From NCBI RefSeq assembly GCF_900094585.1, contig NZ_FMAG01000004.1, positions 248,001-312,000 of the forward strand: a stretch of DNA of 64,000 nucleotides, in the 5' to 3' direction. Position numbers and translations under genes: made by a program. The notes beneath the pieces were generated by a model that worked only from the letters and a program-made list of their open reading frames with translations, ran no database searches and was not told where the DNA came from. The stretch is from Martinezella multihospitum (GTDB taxonomy: Bacteria > Pseudomonadota > Alphaproteobacteria > Rhizobiales > Rhizobiaceae). Below are positions 17,161-25,870 of this stretch, piece after piece (position 1 is the stretch's first letter; each line of letters starts with the position of its first letter).

Positions 17161-18126
17161 TCAGCGATAGATCGGCAAGAGCGCCTGTCTGACGAGCGTC
17201 AGCCCGTTGGCGATATCGCCGGCCGGATCGGGCGCTGCATCCAGCTCGAGTATCGCCCAGCCTTCGTAGCCGCGGTCGCGCAGCAGCCTGGCCCAGCCCG
17301 GCCAATCGACCCGGCCAAGACCGAAGCCGCAGAAATACGGGCGATGGCGATCATGAATATGTTCGTTGATTACGGTGTCGGCCGGCATCGGGCCAAGCGC
17401 ATCCTTCCAATGGGCGATGATGACGCGCTCATGGTGACGATCGACAAGCTGCAGCGGATCGGAGCCGGCGACGATAATATGCGCCGTATCCGGGCACATA
17501 TGCACGTAGGCGGGATCGGTCAGCAGCATCAGCAGATCGACATCGCGCGCTGCCGCGAAGATCGAATGCGCCTCGGTGTGGAGAGCAAGCCGCACACCCT
17601 TGGCGTAGAGAGCGGCGCCGAGGCGATTGAGGAAATCGGCAATCTTGCGCGCCTGTTCGAAATCGAAGAACCGCGCCGGTTGAGCGCCGAGCGTCTGGCG
17701 AAGCGGCGCGCCGATGACCATGATGTCGCTGCCGCAAGCCTTGAGAAACTCGGCATATTTTTCGGCCTTGTCGATGATGGCGGCCTGCGCGGATGCCTCG
17801 GTGAAATCGCCGGCGGCTTCGAGTTCTGCGAAGAAGCCGCTCGCCAGCGTCAGCCCACGCCTGGAAAGCTCTGCGGCAAAGTTCTCGACCGAACCATAGG
17901 TCTTCGTCGCATCCTGCCAGTTGAAGGGCGAGAAGGTCAGCTCCACGCCGGTGACGCCGGAGGCTTGCACGGCATCCAGTATCTTGTCCCAGAAGGCGCG
18001 CGGCTCATTGCGCGATAGCGCGATGATGCCGTCATAATCCTCCACGCCCCAAAATCCGGGGTGGAAAAAGGTGACGAGATCGACACCAAAGCGCAGCCGT
18101 TCCGTTGAGGTCATGAGACTATCCAT
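17161..18126 (-). CDS. Sugar phosphate isomerase/epimerase-like TIM-barrel protein
   Basis: This protein of about 321 residues belongs to the xylose isomerase-like TIM-barrel superfamily (AP endonuclease 2 fold; IolE/IolI and sugar epimerases). It shows the metal-site pattern of the family: LHTEAHS with conserved His and Glu, MCPDTAHI with conserved Asp, IAHWKDA and AILELDA near the C-terminus. Starts at 18126 and 18114 are both possible; neither has a strong ribosome site, and I take 18126. It is the first gene of the leftward sugar operon next to two LacI operators. Relatives act as isomerases, epimerases, dehydratases or 3-keto-glycoside-processing enzymes, so the reaction is open. Confidence 0.82.
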   Translation of the reverse strand: MDSLMTSTERLRFGVDLVTFFHPGFWGVEDYDGIIALSRNEPRAFWDKILDAVQASGVTGVELTFSPFNWQDATKTYGSVENFAAELSRRGLTLASGFFAELEAAGDFTEASAQAAIIDKAEKYAEFLKACGSDIMVIGAPLRQTLGAQPARFFDFEQARKIADFLNRLGAALYAKGVRLALHTEAHSIFAAARDVDLLMLLTDPAYVHMCPDTAHIIVAGSDPLQLVDRHHERVIIAHWKDALGPMPADTVINEHIHDRHRPYFCGFGLGRVDWPGWARLLRDRGYEGWAILELDAAPDPAGDIANGLTLVRQALLPIYR

Positions 18127-18203
18127 TCTTAAGGCATGAAAGATCGCTCGCGGAACCACGATCCACGGCAAATAATCCATAATGATTTCAATGCACTGCA
18201 ATT

Positions 18204-18217
18204 GGCAAACGTTTGCC
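18204..18217. promoter_or_regulatory. LacI-family operator, site 1
   Basis: The sequence GGCAAACGTTTGCC is a perfect 14-bp palindrome with the central CG typical of LacI/GalR operators. It lies 78 bp upstream of the TIM-barrel gene start, between it and the divergent LacI gene. Confidence 0.85.
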
Positions 18218-18262
18218 GTGCCTGAATAGTAGACAAGTCGTTTTTATATGCAAGTGATTTTT

Positions 18263-18276
18263 GGCAAACGTTTGCT
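18263..18276. promoter_or_regulatory. LacI-family operator, site 2
   Basis: GGCAAACGTTTGCT contains a perfect 12-bp palindrome identical in its core to site 1. The two centres are 59 bp apart. This site lies 59 bp upstream of the GTG start of the LacI gene, so it could mediate autoregulation as well as looping with site 1. Confidence 0.85.
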
Positions 18277-18334
18277 AAACGGCTGGGATTGCCGTAGCAT
18301 CCCGCGCAACAGGCATTGGGAAGGACGCCAAAAA

Positions 18335-19411
18335 GTGAAGAATAACAAGGATCTGCCGGCAGAAGAGCATTCCGGCCCTCTGATGGCGGATGTCGCGCGG
18401 CTGGCAGGCGTCGCAATCTCCACGGTGAGCCGGGCGCTCGCCAATCCCGGTCGTGTGAACGAGAAGACCCGCGTCAAGATCGATGCCGCTGCCAAGCAGC
18501 TCGGCTATACGCCCAATGCCATGGCGAGAGGGCTCCGTGTCGGCAAGTCCAATGTCGTCATGATCATTTTGCCGGGCTCGCTCTATTACGGTGTTTCGCA
18601 GGTCATTCCCCTGGTCTTGCAGGGGATAAACCGGTCGTTGAGCCAGAACGGCTATCATCTGATGATTGCCAACCTCGATCGCGACGAGGCTTCCGAGCGT
18701 CACATCCTCGATTTGGCTTTTGGCGGCACGGTGCGCGGTGCCATCATTCTTTCCTCGGATCTCCCTGTCGATGGTGGCCGCTCACTCAAGGATTCGGCCC
18801 TGCCGATCGTCTCCCTTTTGTTCGATATGAGCCACGCGGCCCTGCCGAGCGTCGTGACCAATGATCGACAGGCCGTTCGCGAGGCCACGGCCGAATTGCT
18901 TGCCCTTGGCCACCGGCGTTTCCTTTATCTTGCCGGTCCGCAGGGCAATTATCACGACAATGAACGCTATCTGGGTGCCGTTGAAGCGCTTGCCGCCGCG
19001 GGTCTGCCGGAGACCGCGATCGTCAGGTCCGGCGGTAGCCTCGACTATCAGCACGGTTTCCAGATCGGCGTCGCTGCCGCTACGGAATTTGCCGATCTCA
19101 TCTTAAAGCCGACGGCCGTCATTGCCACGAGCGATGATATGGCGATTTCCTTCATGAGCTGCGTTCAACGCATGGGCTGGAAAATTCCGACAGATCTTTC
19201 CATTGTATCCTTCGACGGCGCTCCGGTCTGCGAATATTCGCTGCCGCCATTATCGACCATCGAACAGCCGGTAGAGGAAATGGGCCAGATGGCCGTAAAC
19301 TTGCTGATGGAGCGGATCGATGCGCCGGATAAGGTGACGGCTCAGCGTCACGTCATCGAAAGCAAGCTCATTCGGCGCGAAAGCTTTGGCCCGGCGCCGT
19401 CAAATGTTTAG
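18335..19411 (+). CDS. LacI family transcriptional regulator of the sugar operon
   Basis: This 358-residue repressor has an N-terminal LacI helix-turn-helix (MADVARLAGVAISTVSRALA) with the minor-groove hinge helix sequence, then a periplasmic-binding-protein-like effector domain (VIATSDDMAISFM; PPLSTIEQPVEEMG). The frame is open from 18248, but that would translate across operator 2; the GTG at 18335 has AAGGA at suitable distance and gives a normal N-terminus, so I use it. It diverges from the sugar operon and almost certainly binds the two palindromes at 18204 and 18263. Its last 12 bases overlap the 3' end of the convergent AraC gene. Confidence 0.92.
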   Translation: MKNNKDLPAEEHSGPLMADVARLAGVAISTVSRALANPGRVNEKTRVKIDAAAKQLGYTPNAMARGLRVGKSNVVMIILPGSLYYGVSQVIPLVLQGINRSLSQNGYHLMIANLDRDEASERHILDLAFGGTVRGAIILSSDLPVDGGRSLKDSALPIVSLLFDMSHAALPSVVTNDRQAVREATAELLALGHRRFLYLAGPQGNYHDNERYLGAVEALAAAGLPETAIVRSGGSLDYQHGFQIGVAAATEFADLILKPTAVIATSDDMAISFMSCVQRMGWKIPTDLSIVSFDGAPVCEYSLPPLSTIEQPVEEMGQMAVNLLMERIDAPDKVTAQRHVIESKLIRRESFGPAPSNV

Positions 19412-20302
19412 GGACGGCATTGCATCGCTCTCATCGGTGCCTCCATCCCGTCCGAGCGACGAACGGAACAGTCTCGGCGTCGTTCCCGTCCGCCGTTTGA
19501 AGATGTCGTAGAACCGGCTGCTGGAGCCGAAGCCGCAATCATAGGCGATCTGTAGGATCGGGCTGTTCGTTTCGGCGAGCTGCTGCATCGCCCGGGCCAG
19601 GCGATAACGCGTCAGATATTCGTTGACCGGGATGCCCAATACGCTGCGGAAGATCTTGTTGGCCGTGCTGGGATGGATGCCGGCGAGCTCCGCCAGCATC
19701 GGCAGGCTTACCGGTTCGCAATAGCGGGTATGGATAAGGTCGGTCAATGTTTCGGTGCGCTGCACCGCAATGCTGACGGCAGGTGTCGAGCGCCGTCGGG
19801 CGAAGTCATGATTGTCGTCAGGAGCATCGAGGACGAAACGCCGTATTCTGAGCTTGACTTCGTCGAGGATCAGCCGACGCCGAGCCGTGTCGCCATGCTC
19901 CCAGTCGGCCATCCATTGCGGCAGGAGCACAGCGTCGGCGGGGTAGGGGCGGGTATCGGCCGAAAACCGTCCCTGCATGATCGACTGCCGCACGTTGCGA
20001 TCGATCGGCAAGCTCAGGAAATCGACGAGCGGAAGATAGATGCAGATGAGCGGAGCATTGGGAGTGACTGCAATCGTCCTGTGCGGAATGGCGGCCCAGA
20101 ACAGCACCAGTCGTCCCGCTTCCACCTGCTCCTGCCTTCCGTTGAAAATATAGGTCATCTGCCCTTCCATGAGGAGGTTCAGCTCGACATGGTCGTGCCA
20201 ATGCGCAGCGCTCATGGCGTCGGCGATGTGCTGCTCGATCAGAAAGCCGCCGGCGGATGTGATGAGCGCCTCGCGCTCGACGGAATTGCTGGGTTTGGAC
20301 AT
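19400..20302 (-). CDS. AraC family transcriptional regulator
   Basis: This protein of about 300 residues has an N-terminal cupin-like sensor domain (SAAHWHDHVELNLLMEGQMTYIFNG) and a C-terminal double helix-turn-helix of the AraC type (ELAGIHPSTANKIFRSVLG and IAYDCGFGSSSRFYDIFKRR). The overall plan resembles MelR-like sugar activators. The frame is open to 20377, but the ATG at 20302 gives the most natural N-terminus. It diverges from the GH4 glycosidase gene over 110 bp, so it probably activates that gene in response to a galactoside. Its 3' end overlaps the LacI gene by 12 bp. Confidence 0.88.
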   Translation of the reverse strand: MSKPSNSVEREALITSAGGFLIEQHIADAMSAAHWHDHVELNLLMEGQMTYIFNGRQEQVEAGRLVLFWAAIPHRTIAVTPNAPLICIYLPLVDFLSLPIDRNVRQSIMQGRFSADTRPYPADAVLLPQWMADWEHGDTARRRLILDEVKLRIRRFVLDAPDDNHDFARRRSTPAVSIAVQRTETLTDLIHTRYCEPVSLPMLAELAGIHPSTANKIFRSVLGIPVNEYLTRYRLARAMQQLAETNSPILQIAYDCGFGSSSRFYDIFKRRTGTTPRLFRSSLGRDGGTDESDAMPSLNI

Positions 20303-20412
20303 GGGGCCTGCCTGGTGGCGCGAATCCGGGAATAATTTCATTGATAGCAGGAGGAAATTCCGAATTGAAAGAGGCATTGAGGTTCAAAGCCATTCCATGC
20401 GGAGATCCCTTC

Positions 20413-21729
20413 ATGCCAAAGATCTGCCTGATCGGTGCCGGCAGCACCGTCTTTGCCCAGAATATTCTGGGCGACGTCCTTTCCAGTCAGAGCGGTGGCG
20501 ACTATGCCATCAGCCTCTTCGACATCGATCCGGAACGCCTGAAAACATCCGAAATCGTTGCCCGTCGGCTCTGCGAGGCGCTGCATCTCGACAAGGTGCG
20601 CGTGGAGGCGACGCTTGATCGCCGGGAGGCGCTAAATGGCTCCGATTTCGTCATCCTGATGATGCAGGTCGGTGGCTACAAGCCGGCGACCGTGACGGAT
20701 TTCGAGATCCCGAAGCGGCATGGCCTCCGGCAGACCATCGCCGACACGCTCGGGATCGGCGGCATTTTCCGCGGGCTTCGCACCATTCCCGTTCTCGAAG
20801 CGATCTGCCGCGACATGGAGGAGGTCTGCCCGAACGCATTGCTGATGCAATACGTCAACCCGATGGCGATCAATTGCTGGGCGATCAAGGAGATTGCTCC
20901 GAGCATCCGCACCGTGGGGCTTTGTCACAGCGTGCAGCACACGGCCGCCCATCTTGCCGATTGTCTCGGCGAAGACGTCGCCGATATCAACTATCTCTCG
21001 GCCGGCATCAACCATGTCGCCTTCTTTCTCAAATATGAAAAACTGCGCGCCGATGGCAGCCGCGAGGACTTCTATCCGCGTCTGCGCGCTCTGGCTGAAG
21101 AAGGACGCATTCCCGCTGACGATCGAGTGCGTTTCGACGTTCTGAAAAGGCTTGGCCACTTCGTCACGGAATCGAGCGAGCATTTTTCCGAGTATACGTC
21201 CTGGTACATCAAGGAAGGCCGGAACGACCTGATCGAGCGGCTCAATATTCCCCTGGACGAATATATCCGCCGTTGCGAGGTCCAGATCGCCGAGTGGCAC
21301 GAGTTGCGCCGCGATCTTGAAGGGGGCAAGCCGATCGATGTTCGCCGGAGCAATGAATATGCGGCCGGCATCATTCATGCGGCAGTCACCGGCCAGCCCG
21401 CGCTGATCTATGGAAATGTCCCGAATAACGGCCTGATCCAGAATCTGCCGAACGAATGCATCGTCGAAGTTCCATGCCATGTCGATCACAACGGCATTCA
21501 GCCGATCCGCATCGGGCGGATACCTTCGCAGCTCGCAGCCGTCATGCGCTTAAGCGTTTCCGTGCAGGAGCTGACGGTCGAGGCGGCGCTGACGAAGAAA
21601 CGGGATCGCATCTATCAGGCAGCGCTGCTTGATCCACACACCTCGGCGGAGCTGTCACCCGATCAAATATGGGCTCTTGTTGACGATCTGATCGAGCAAC
21701 ACGGCAGTCTTTTGCCCGCCTACCATTAG
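20413..21729 (+). CDS. melA: GH4 family alpha-galactosidase
   Basis: GH4 enzymes hydrolyse glycosidic bonds in the cytoplasm using NAD and a divalent metal through an oxidation-elimination route. This 438-residue protein has the N-terminal NAD-binding fold (LIGAGSTVFAQN), the NPMA motif, and the metal-binding Cys171 in CHSVQ and His201 in GINHVAFF. The CHS version of the motif favours alpha-galactosidase (MelA/AgaL) over the phospho-glucosidases. The ATG at 20413 follows GGAGA at seven bases. No transporter is directly linked; it is followed by a strong terminator. A GalNAc-type or other alpha-galactoside substrate would fit the amino-sugar operon downstream, but this is inference. Confidence 0.87.
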   Translation: MPKICLIGAGSTVFAQNILGDVLSSQSGGDYAISLFDIDPERLKTSEIVARRLCEALHLDKVRVEATLDRREALNGSDFVILMMQVGGYKPATVTDFEIPKRHGLRQTIADTLGIGGIFRGLRTIPVLEAICRDMEEVCPNALLMQYVNPMAINCWAIKEIAPSIRTVGLCHSVQHTAAHLADCLGEDVADINYLSAGINHVAFFLKYEKLRADGSREDFYPRLRALAEEGRIPADDRVRFDVLKRLGHFVTESSEHFSEYTSWYIKEGRNDLIERLNIPLDEYIRRCEVQIAEWHELRRDLEGGKPIDVRRSNEYAAGIIHAAVTGQPALIYGNVPNNGLIQNLPNECIVEVPCHVDHNGIQPIRIGRIPSQLAAVMRLSVSVQELTVEAALTKKRDRIYQAALLDPHTSAELSPDQIWALVDDLIEQHGSLLPAYH

Positions 21730-21761
21730 CCCCGCCATGTCTTGACCGACGGTAATTCACG

Positions 21762-21805
21762 AGCGCGGTCTCTTCGAGAGAGGAGGCCGCGCTTTTGCGT
21801 TTTTG
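21762..21805 (+). terminator. Intrinsic terminator after the GH4 gene
   Basis: A stem of AGCGCGG with CCGCGCT encloses an inner TCTCT-tcg-AGAGA hairpin (with a 5-nt bulge), followed by TTTTGCGTTTTT. It should separate the alpha-galactosidase transcript from the downstream operon. Confidence 0.85.
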
Positions 21806-21815
21806 GTTCGATGGC

Positions 21816-21863
21816 GATCATGAAATAGATCAAAAAAGATCAGAATTATGATTGACATTGATC
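21816..21863. promoter_or_regulatory. Repeated GATC elements before the DeoR gene
   Basis: Four GATC motifs in AT-rich context occur at 21816, 21828, 21838 and 21860, two forming GATC-A6-GATC-like symmetry. Spacings of 12, 10 and 22 bp approximate whole helical turns, as expected for sites of a multimeric DeoR-type repressor. This is a guess from position and periodicity. Confidence 0.3.
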
Positions 21864-21893
21864 TTATTGGGTGGAAGTCTGAGCGAAATAGAA

Positions 21894-22712
21894 ATGATTG
21901 TGAAAGAGGGACCTTCGTTGAGCCAGGCCGGGGGAGTGAAAGTCGATCGTCTCGATGCTATTCGCAGCCATCTATACGCGAACGGATTTTCGACCATTCA
22001 GGCGCTCGCGGACGCCATCGGCGCTTCCCTGGCAACGGTGCGCAGGGACTTGCAGGTCCTTGAACGAGAAGGCGCTATCGACCGCGTGCATGGCGGCGCT
22101 CGCATCGCCGAGGGCTCCTCGGTGGAGCTTGCCTTTCAGGAGCGGGCCAAGCGGCATCTGTCGGCCAAACGTGCAATTGCAACAGCTGCCCACGATTTGC
22201 TGAGCCCGCGCACGGCAATCTTTCTCGACGCCGGAACCACCGTCTTGCAGCTCGCGCGTCTTATCCGCCTGAACCCGATGCCGCTGCGCATCTTCACCAA
22301 TGGCCTGACGGTGGCACAGGAATTCCTCAACATCCCCAATCTGGAAGTCGTCTTGCTCGGCGGGCAGCTTCGCAGCGAAAATGCTTCGCTCGTCGGGCCG
22401 CAGGCCGAAGCGATGCTCGAGAGCATCTGGTTCGACCAGCTCTTCCTCGGCGCAAGCGCCATCAGCCCGGACGGCGCGATCTATAGCGTCGACAGCGCCG
22501 AAGCGAGCCTCAACAAATGCATGCTCAGCCGCTCGGCGCACCGCTTCGTGCTTGCTGATTCCTCGAAGTTCGGCACGATGGCGACCTATAAGGTCACTCC
22601 CCTGAGCGCTGCGAAGATGATTACCGATGCGGGTCTTTCCGCGCATTGGCGCAGCGAACTTGTCAATCTCGGCGTCGAGACGACGATTGCGGATCTCGGG
22701 GCACCGGAATGA
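21894..22712 (+). CDS. DeoR family regulator (AgaR-like)
   Basis: This protein of about 272 residues has the DeoR plan: an N-terminal winged helix-turn-helix (IRSHLYANGFSTIQALADAI, then SLATVRRDLQVLEREGAIDRVHGG) and a C-terminal sugar-phosphate sensor domain related to ribose isomerase (FLDAGTTVLQLAR; FTNGLTVAQEF; LLGGQLR). The frame opens at 21852; I prefer the ATG at 21894, leaving about 20 residues before the helix-turn-helix, but the start is uncertain. It is the first gene of the amino-sugar operon and its stop overlaps the kinase start by ATGA. The effector is probably a sugar phosphate from that pathway. Confidence 0.88.
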   Translation: MIVKEGPSLSQAGGVKVDRLDAIRSHLYANGFSTIQALADAIGASLATVRRDLQVLEREGAIDRVHGGARIAEGSSVELAFQERAKRHLSAKRAIATAAHDLLSPRTAIFLDAGTTVLQLARLIRLNPMPLRIFTNGLTVAQEFLNIPNLEVVLLGGQLRSENASLVGPQAEAMLESIWFDQLFLGASAISPDGAIYSVDSAEASLNKCMLSRSAHRFVLADSSKFGTMATYKVTPLSAAKMITDAGLSAHWRSELVNLGVETTIADLGAPE

Positions 22713-23707
22713 GCGACGATCTGATCCTCGGCATCGATGGCGGCGGCAGCAAGGTGCTGGCGGCACTTGCCGACAGAGCCGGCAACGTGCTGCTCATGTC
22801 GCGCAGCGGCGGCGTCAATCCGATGGACAATCCGAACTGGCGGCGCGAACTGGATCTTGCCCTGCGCCCTTTCCTGGAGCGGGAGCAGCCGGCGGCCGTT
22901 GCTGCCGCGCTGCCGGCCTATGGTGAGGTCGCCCACCTGTCGGAACAGCAGCGCGAGGCGATCGAAAGCAGCTTCCCCAAAGCGAAGCGGTATATTCTCA
23001 ACGATGTCGATGCGGCTCATCTCGGCGCCTTTGCCGGTCAGCCGGGTATTTTGATCTTATCCGGCACCGGTTCGATGGCCTGGGCACGCAACAGCGCTGG
23101 CGCGTCTGCGCGCGTCGGCGGCTGGGGTGATGTCATCGGCGACGAGGGCAGCAGCTATTGGATCGGGCGGGCAGCTCTCAGCTTCGTCAGTCAGAGCCTC
23201 GACGGGCGGGCACGTCCGACCGTGTTGGCGAAGGCCATGTTCGAATTCCTGAGTCTCGACAGCATCGACCCGGTCAATGCGCTGGGAGGATGGGTGAGCG
23301 AACTCGAAAACCCTCGCGCCGAGATCGCTTCCCTCTCGGTTCTCGTCGATCGCGTTGCTCGCGCTGGTGACGGAGTAGCGAAACAACTGATCGAACAGGC
23401 GGCATCCGAACTGGCAAAGCATGCCGAAGCCATAGCGCCGCATTGCGATCCGGGCGCCGACTGGACCCATGCCGGCGGAACATTTGCAAGCCGCGCCCTG
23501 CTTGCCGCACTCGAGCGGCGCATCGGCCGCCCGGCCGTGAGCCCGAAGCTTCCTCCCATTGGCGGCGCCCTTCTGGCGGCCGCTCGTCTTCTCGACTGGC
23601 CGGTGGATGACGGTTGGATCACGCAAATCGCCGCGACGGCAAAGACCACAGCGGTGCATTCAGGTGAAGCAGACCTCAATAACAAGGAAAGAAGGGAACA
23701 TGCATAA
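22709..23707 (+). CDS. BadF/BadG family ATPase, probable amino-sugar kinase
   Basis: This 332-residue protein belongs to the ASKHA fold BadF/BadG group that includes N-acetylglucosamine kinases. The phosphate-binding loop LGIDGGGSKV lies at the N-terminus, and the second conserved Asp-Gly and adenosine motifs are in ILSGTGSMAWARN and VGGWGDVIGDEGSSYWIGR. It would phosphorylate the imported sugar at O6 using ATP. It overlaps agaR-like DeoR upstream and the binding-protein gene downstream, so it is translationally coupled on both sides. GlcNAc, GalNAc or galactosamine are all possible; the AgaS and GatZ-like neighbours favour a galacto-configured amino sugar. Confidence 0.84.
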   Translation: MSDDLILGIDGGGSKVLAALADRAGNVLLMSRSGGVNPMDNPNWRRELDLALRPFLEREQPAAVAAALPAYGEVAHLSEQQREAIESSFPKAKRYILNDVDAAHLGAFAGQPGILILSGTGSMAWARNSAGASARVGGWGDVIGDEGSSYWIGRAALSFVSQSLDGRARPTVLAKAMFEFLSLDSIDPVNALGGWVSELENPRAEIASLSVLVDRVARAGDGVAKQLIEQAASELAKHAEAIAPHCDPGADWTHAGGTFASRALLAALERRIGRPAVSPKLPPIGGALLAAARLLDWPVDDGWITQIAATAKTTAVHSGEADLNNKERREHA

Positions 23708-24956
23708 ATTTACTTTGCCATTCGTCGCTCTGGCGGCGCTCGTTGCCGCCGTTCCGGCTCTCGCTCAGGATGCGAAACCGCTTGCTGGCCAATCGATCAC
23801 GGTGTTGATGCCTTCGCCGCAGGCGCCGAACATTCCCGGCGATTTCGAAGCCGAGACCGGTATCCACGTCAACATGCAAACCCTGTCCTGGGACGATATC
23901 CGCCCCAAACTCGTCACCTCGCTGATTGCAGGGACGGCTCCGGCCGATGTCACCGAGTTCGACTGGTCTTGGACCGGCCAGTTCAGCGCCGCAGACTGGT
24001 ATCTGCCGCTCAACAACGTGATCGACGCCGATACGGTCAAGGATATCGGCGTCTCCAAGATCTTCACGGTCAATGGCAATTTGCTGGGCGTGCCCTATAC
24101 CAACGACTTCCGCGTCATGCTGATCAACAAGAAGCATTTTGCCGATGCGGGCATCACCACAATGCCGAAGACACTCGACGAGCTTGTCGCCGCCGCCAAG
24201 CAAATCAAGGAAAAGAAGATCGCGACCTATCCGATCGGCCTGCCGCTTTCGCCGACCGAAGGCGCGTCGACGAGCTGGTATCTGCTGACGAAAGCCTTCG
24301 GCGGCGAGCTGTTCGACAAGGATTTCAAGCCGCTTTTCGTCTCGAAGGATTCCGCCGGCTACAAGGCGCTGGCCTTTGAATTGATGCTGCTGAAGGAAGG
24401 TCTCGTCGATCCCGCCTCCACCGGCCTCAAGGACAGCCAGATCAATGAGAGCATGTTTGCTCAAGGTGTGACTAGCATCATGATCTCGGGTGAGCCGGGC
24501 AGGATCGGCCAGATGAACGACCCGAAGCAATCGAAGGTGGCGGGCCAGGTAGAGGCGATCCTGGTGCCGACCGCAAGCGGCGAAACCCGCAGTTTCGGCC
24601 TTCCCGAAGCGCTCGCCATTCCCCGCGTTTCGCAGAACAGGGAAGCAGCCATCGCCTTCGTCAAATGGTTCACCAGCAAGGACTTCCAGAAGAAGAATGC
24701 GGCCAATGGCGCATTGCCGACCCGCACATCGGCGCTGTCAGAGCTCAATGCTGCCGGACAGCTGCTGAGTGGCGATACGCTGGTCGCGCAATCGAAGACG
24801 GTCGAGCCGCTGTTCCCGCAGGGCACGCCCCCCTGGTATCCGGAATTCTCCAGCGCGGTAAATACGGCCATCAATAGCGCCGCGAAGGGCCAGGTCAGCG
24901 TCGATCAGGCTATGCAGAACATCGCCGAAGCTGCAAAGCAGGCTATGGCGCAATGA
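23700..24956 (+). CDS. ABC transporter sugar-binding protein
   Basis: This 418-residue family 1 solute-binding protein begins with a clear signal peptide (MHKFTLPFVALAALVAAVPA, cleaved after ALA). The mature part shows the usual features of sugar-binding proteins, such as VTEFDWSWTGQFSAA and IMISGEPGRIGQMND. The frame is open from 23559, inside the kinase gene, but the ATG at 23700 starts the signal peptide and overlaps the kinase stop by eight bases. It feeds the two permeases immediately downstream. The ligand is likely an amino sugar or a galactoside, judged only from the neighbours. Confidence 0.9.
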   Translation: MHKFTLPFVALAALVAAVPALAQDAKPLAGQSITVLMPSPQAPNIPGDFEAETGIHVNMQTLSWDDIRPKLVTSLIAGTAPADVTEFDWSWTGQFSAADWYLPLNNVIDADTVKDIGVSKIFTVNGNLLGVPYTNDFRVMLINKKHFADAGITTMPKTLDELVAAAKQIKEKKIATYPIGLPLSPTEGASTSWYLLTKAFGGELFDKDFKPLFVSKDSAGYKALAFELMLLKEGLVDPASTGLKDSQINESMFAQGVTSIMISGEPGRIGQMNDPKQSKVAGQVEAILVPTASGETRSFGLPEALAIPRVSQNREAAIAFVKWFTSKDFQKKNAANGALPTRTSALSELNAAGQLLSGDTLVAQSKTVEPLFPQGTPPWYPEFSSAVNTAINSAAKGQVSVDQAMQNIAEAAKQAMAQ

Positions 24957-25870
24957 CCATTGCAATCTCTGCCGGTGGCAGGAGCAGGCGTGGTGCCGGC
25001 GTGAAGGCCGACACCATGCTGGGCATACTGCTTGTCTCGCCGATCCTGATCACGATGGCGGCCCTTGTCTTCTACCCGATCGGAAGAACGATGTGGGATA
25101 GTCTGCACAGGGTCAATCCGATGCAGGCGGGAACGCCTTTCGTCGGGCTGGAGAACTACACCCGCATGCTCTCCGACGCGGCGCTTGGCACGACCTGGAT
25201 CAACACATTTCTCTATGTCGTGCTTGCGGTCGTTGCTGAAACGGTGTTCGGCGTGCTGGCTGCCGCTCTCATCAATCAGGTCAAGGTCGGCCGGCAATGG
25301 CTGCTTGCAGCAGTCGTGCTGCCCTGGGCACTTCCGGGCGTCGTCAATGCGGTGATCTGGCTTTGGATCTATCAACCCGGGGCGGGATTGCTGAACGGTA
25401 TTCTGTCGGCCGTGGGGCTGCCATTCGAAAACCACGTCTGGTTCAACGATCGCACCAGCGCCATCATCGCGGTCACTGTGGTCCACGTTTGGCGCATGAT
25501 GCCCCTGACCGTCGTGATCGTGCTTGCCGCCATGCAGAGCATTCCCGCCCATCTTTATGAGGCGGCGCGCATCGATGGCGCAACGCGCACACAGATGTTC
25601 GCCTTGGTCACGCTTCCGCTGGTGCGCAGCGCCATTGCGGTTGCCATGACCAACGCGACCGTCAACGCCTTTAACCTCTTCGACGAGGCTTGGGTGCTGG
25701 CAGGCTCCAGCCTTGAGACGCGACCCGTTCTCGTCCAGATCTATCTCGAGACCTTCCAGAACCTGCGCTTCTCCTATGGCATGGCGCTATCGCTCGTGAT
25801 CACGCTGGTCTCGCTGCTGGTCTCACTCGTCTATGTCCTGCGCGTCTATCGCAACACCCGGTTTGACTGA
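24953..25870 (+). CDS. Sugar ABC transporter permease (MalF-like)
   Basis: This 305-residue inner-membrane permease has about six helices (first one MLGILLVSPILITMAALVF) and an EAA loop (LYEAARIDGATRTQMFALVTLP) for ATPase contact. It overlaps the binding-protein gene by four bases and the second permease gene by one base. Together with the gene at 25870 it forms the membrane channel of the amino-sugar importer, with the ATPase encoded at the end of the operon. Confidence 0.92.
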   Translation: MTIAISAGGRSRRGAGVKADTMLGILLVSPILITMAALVFYPIGRTMWDSLHRVNPMQAGTPFVGLENYTRMLSDAALGTTWINTFLYVVLAVVAETVFGVLAAALINQVKVGRQWLLAAVVLPWALPGVVNAVIWLWIYQPGAGLLNGILSAVGLPFENHVWFNDRTSAIIAVTVVHVWRMMPLTVVIVLAAMQSIPAHLYEAARIDGATRTQMFALVTLPLVRSAIAVAMTNATVNAFNLFDEAWVLAGSSLETRPVLVQIYLETFQNLRFSYGMALSLVITLVSLLVSLVYVLRVYRNTRFD

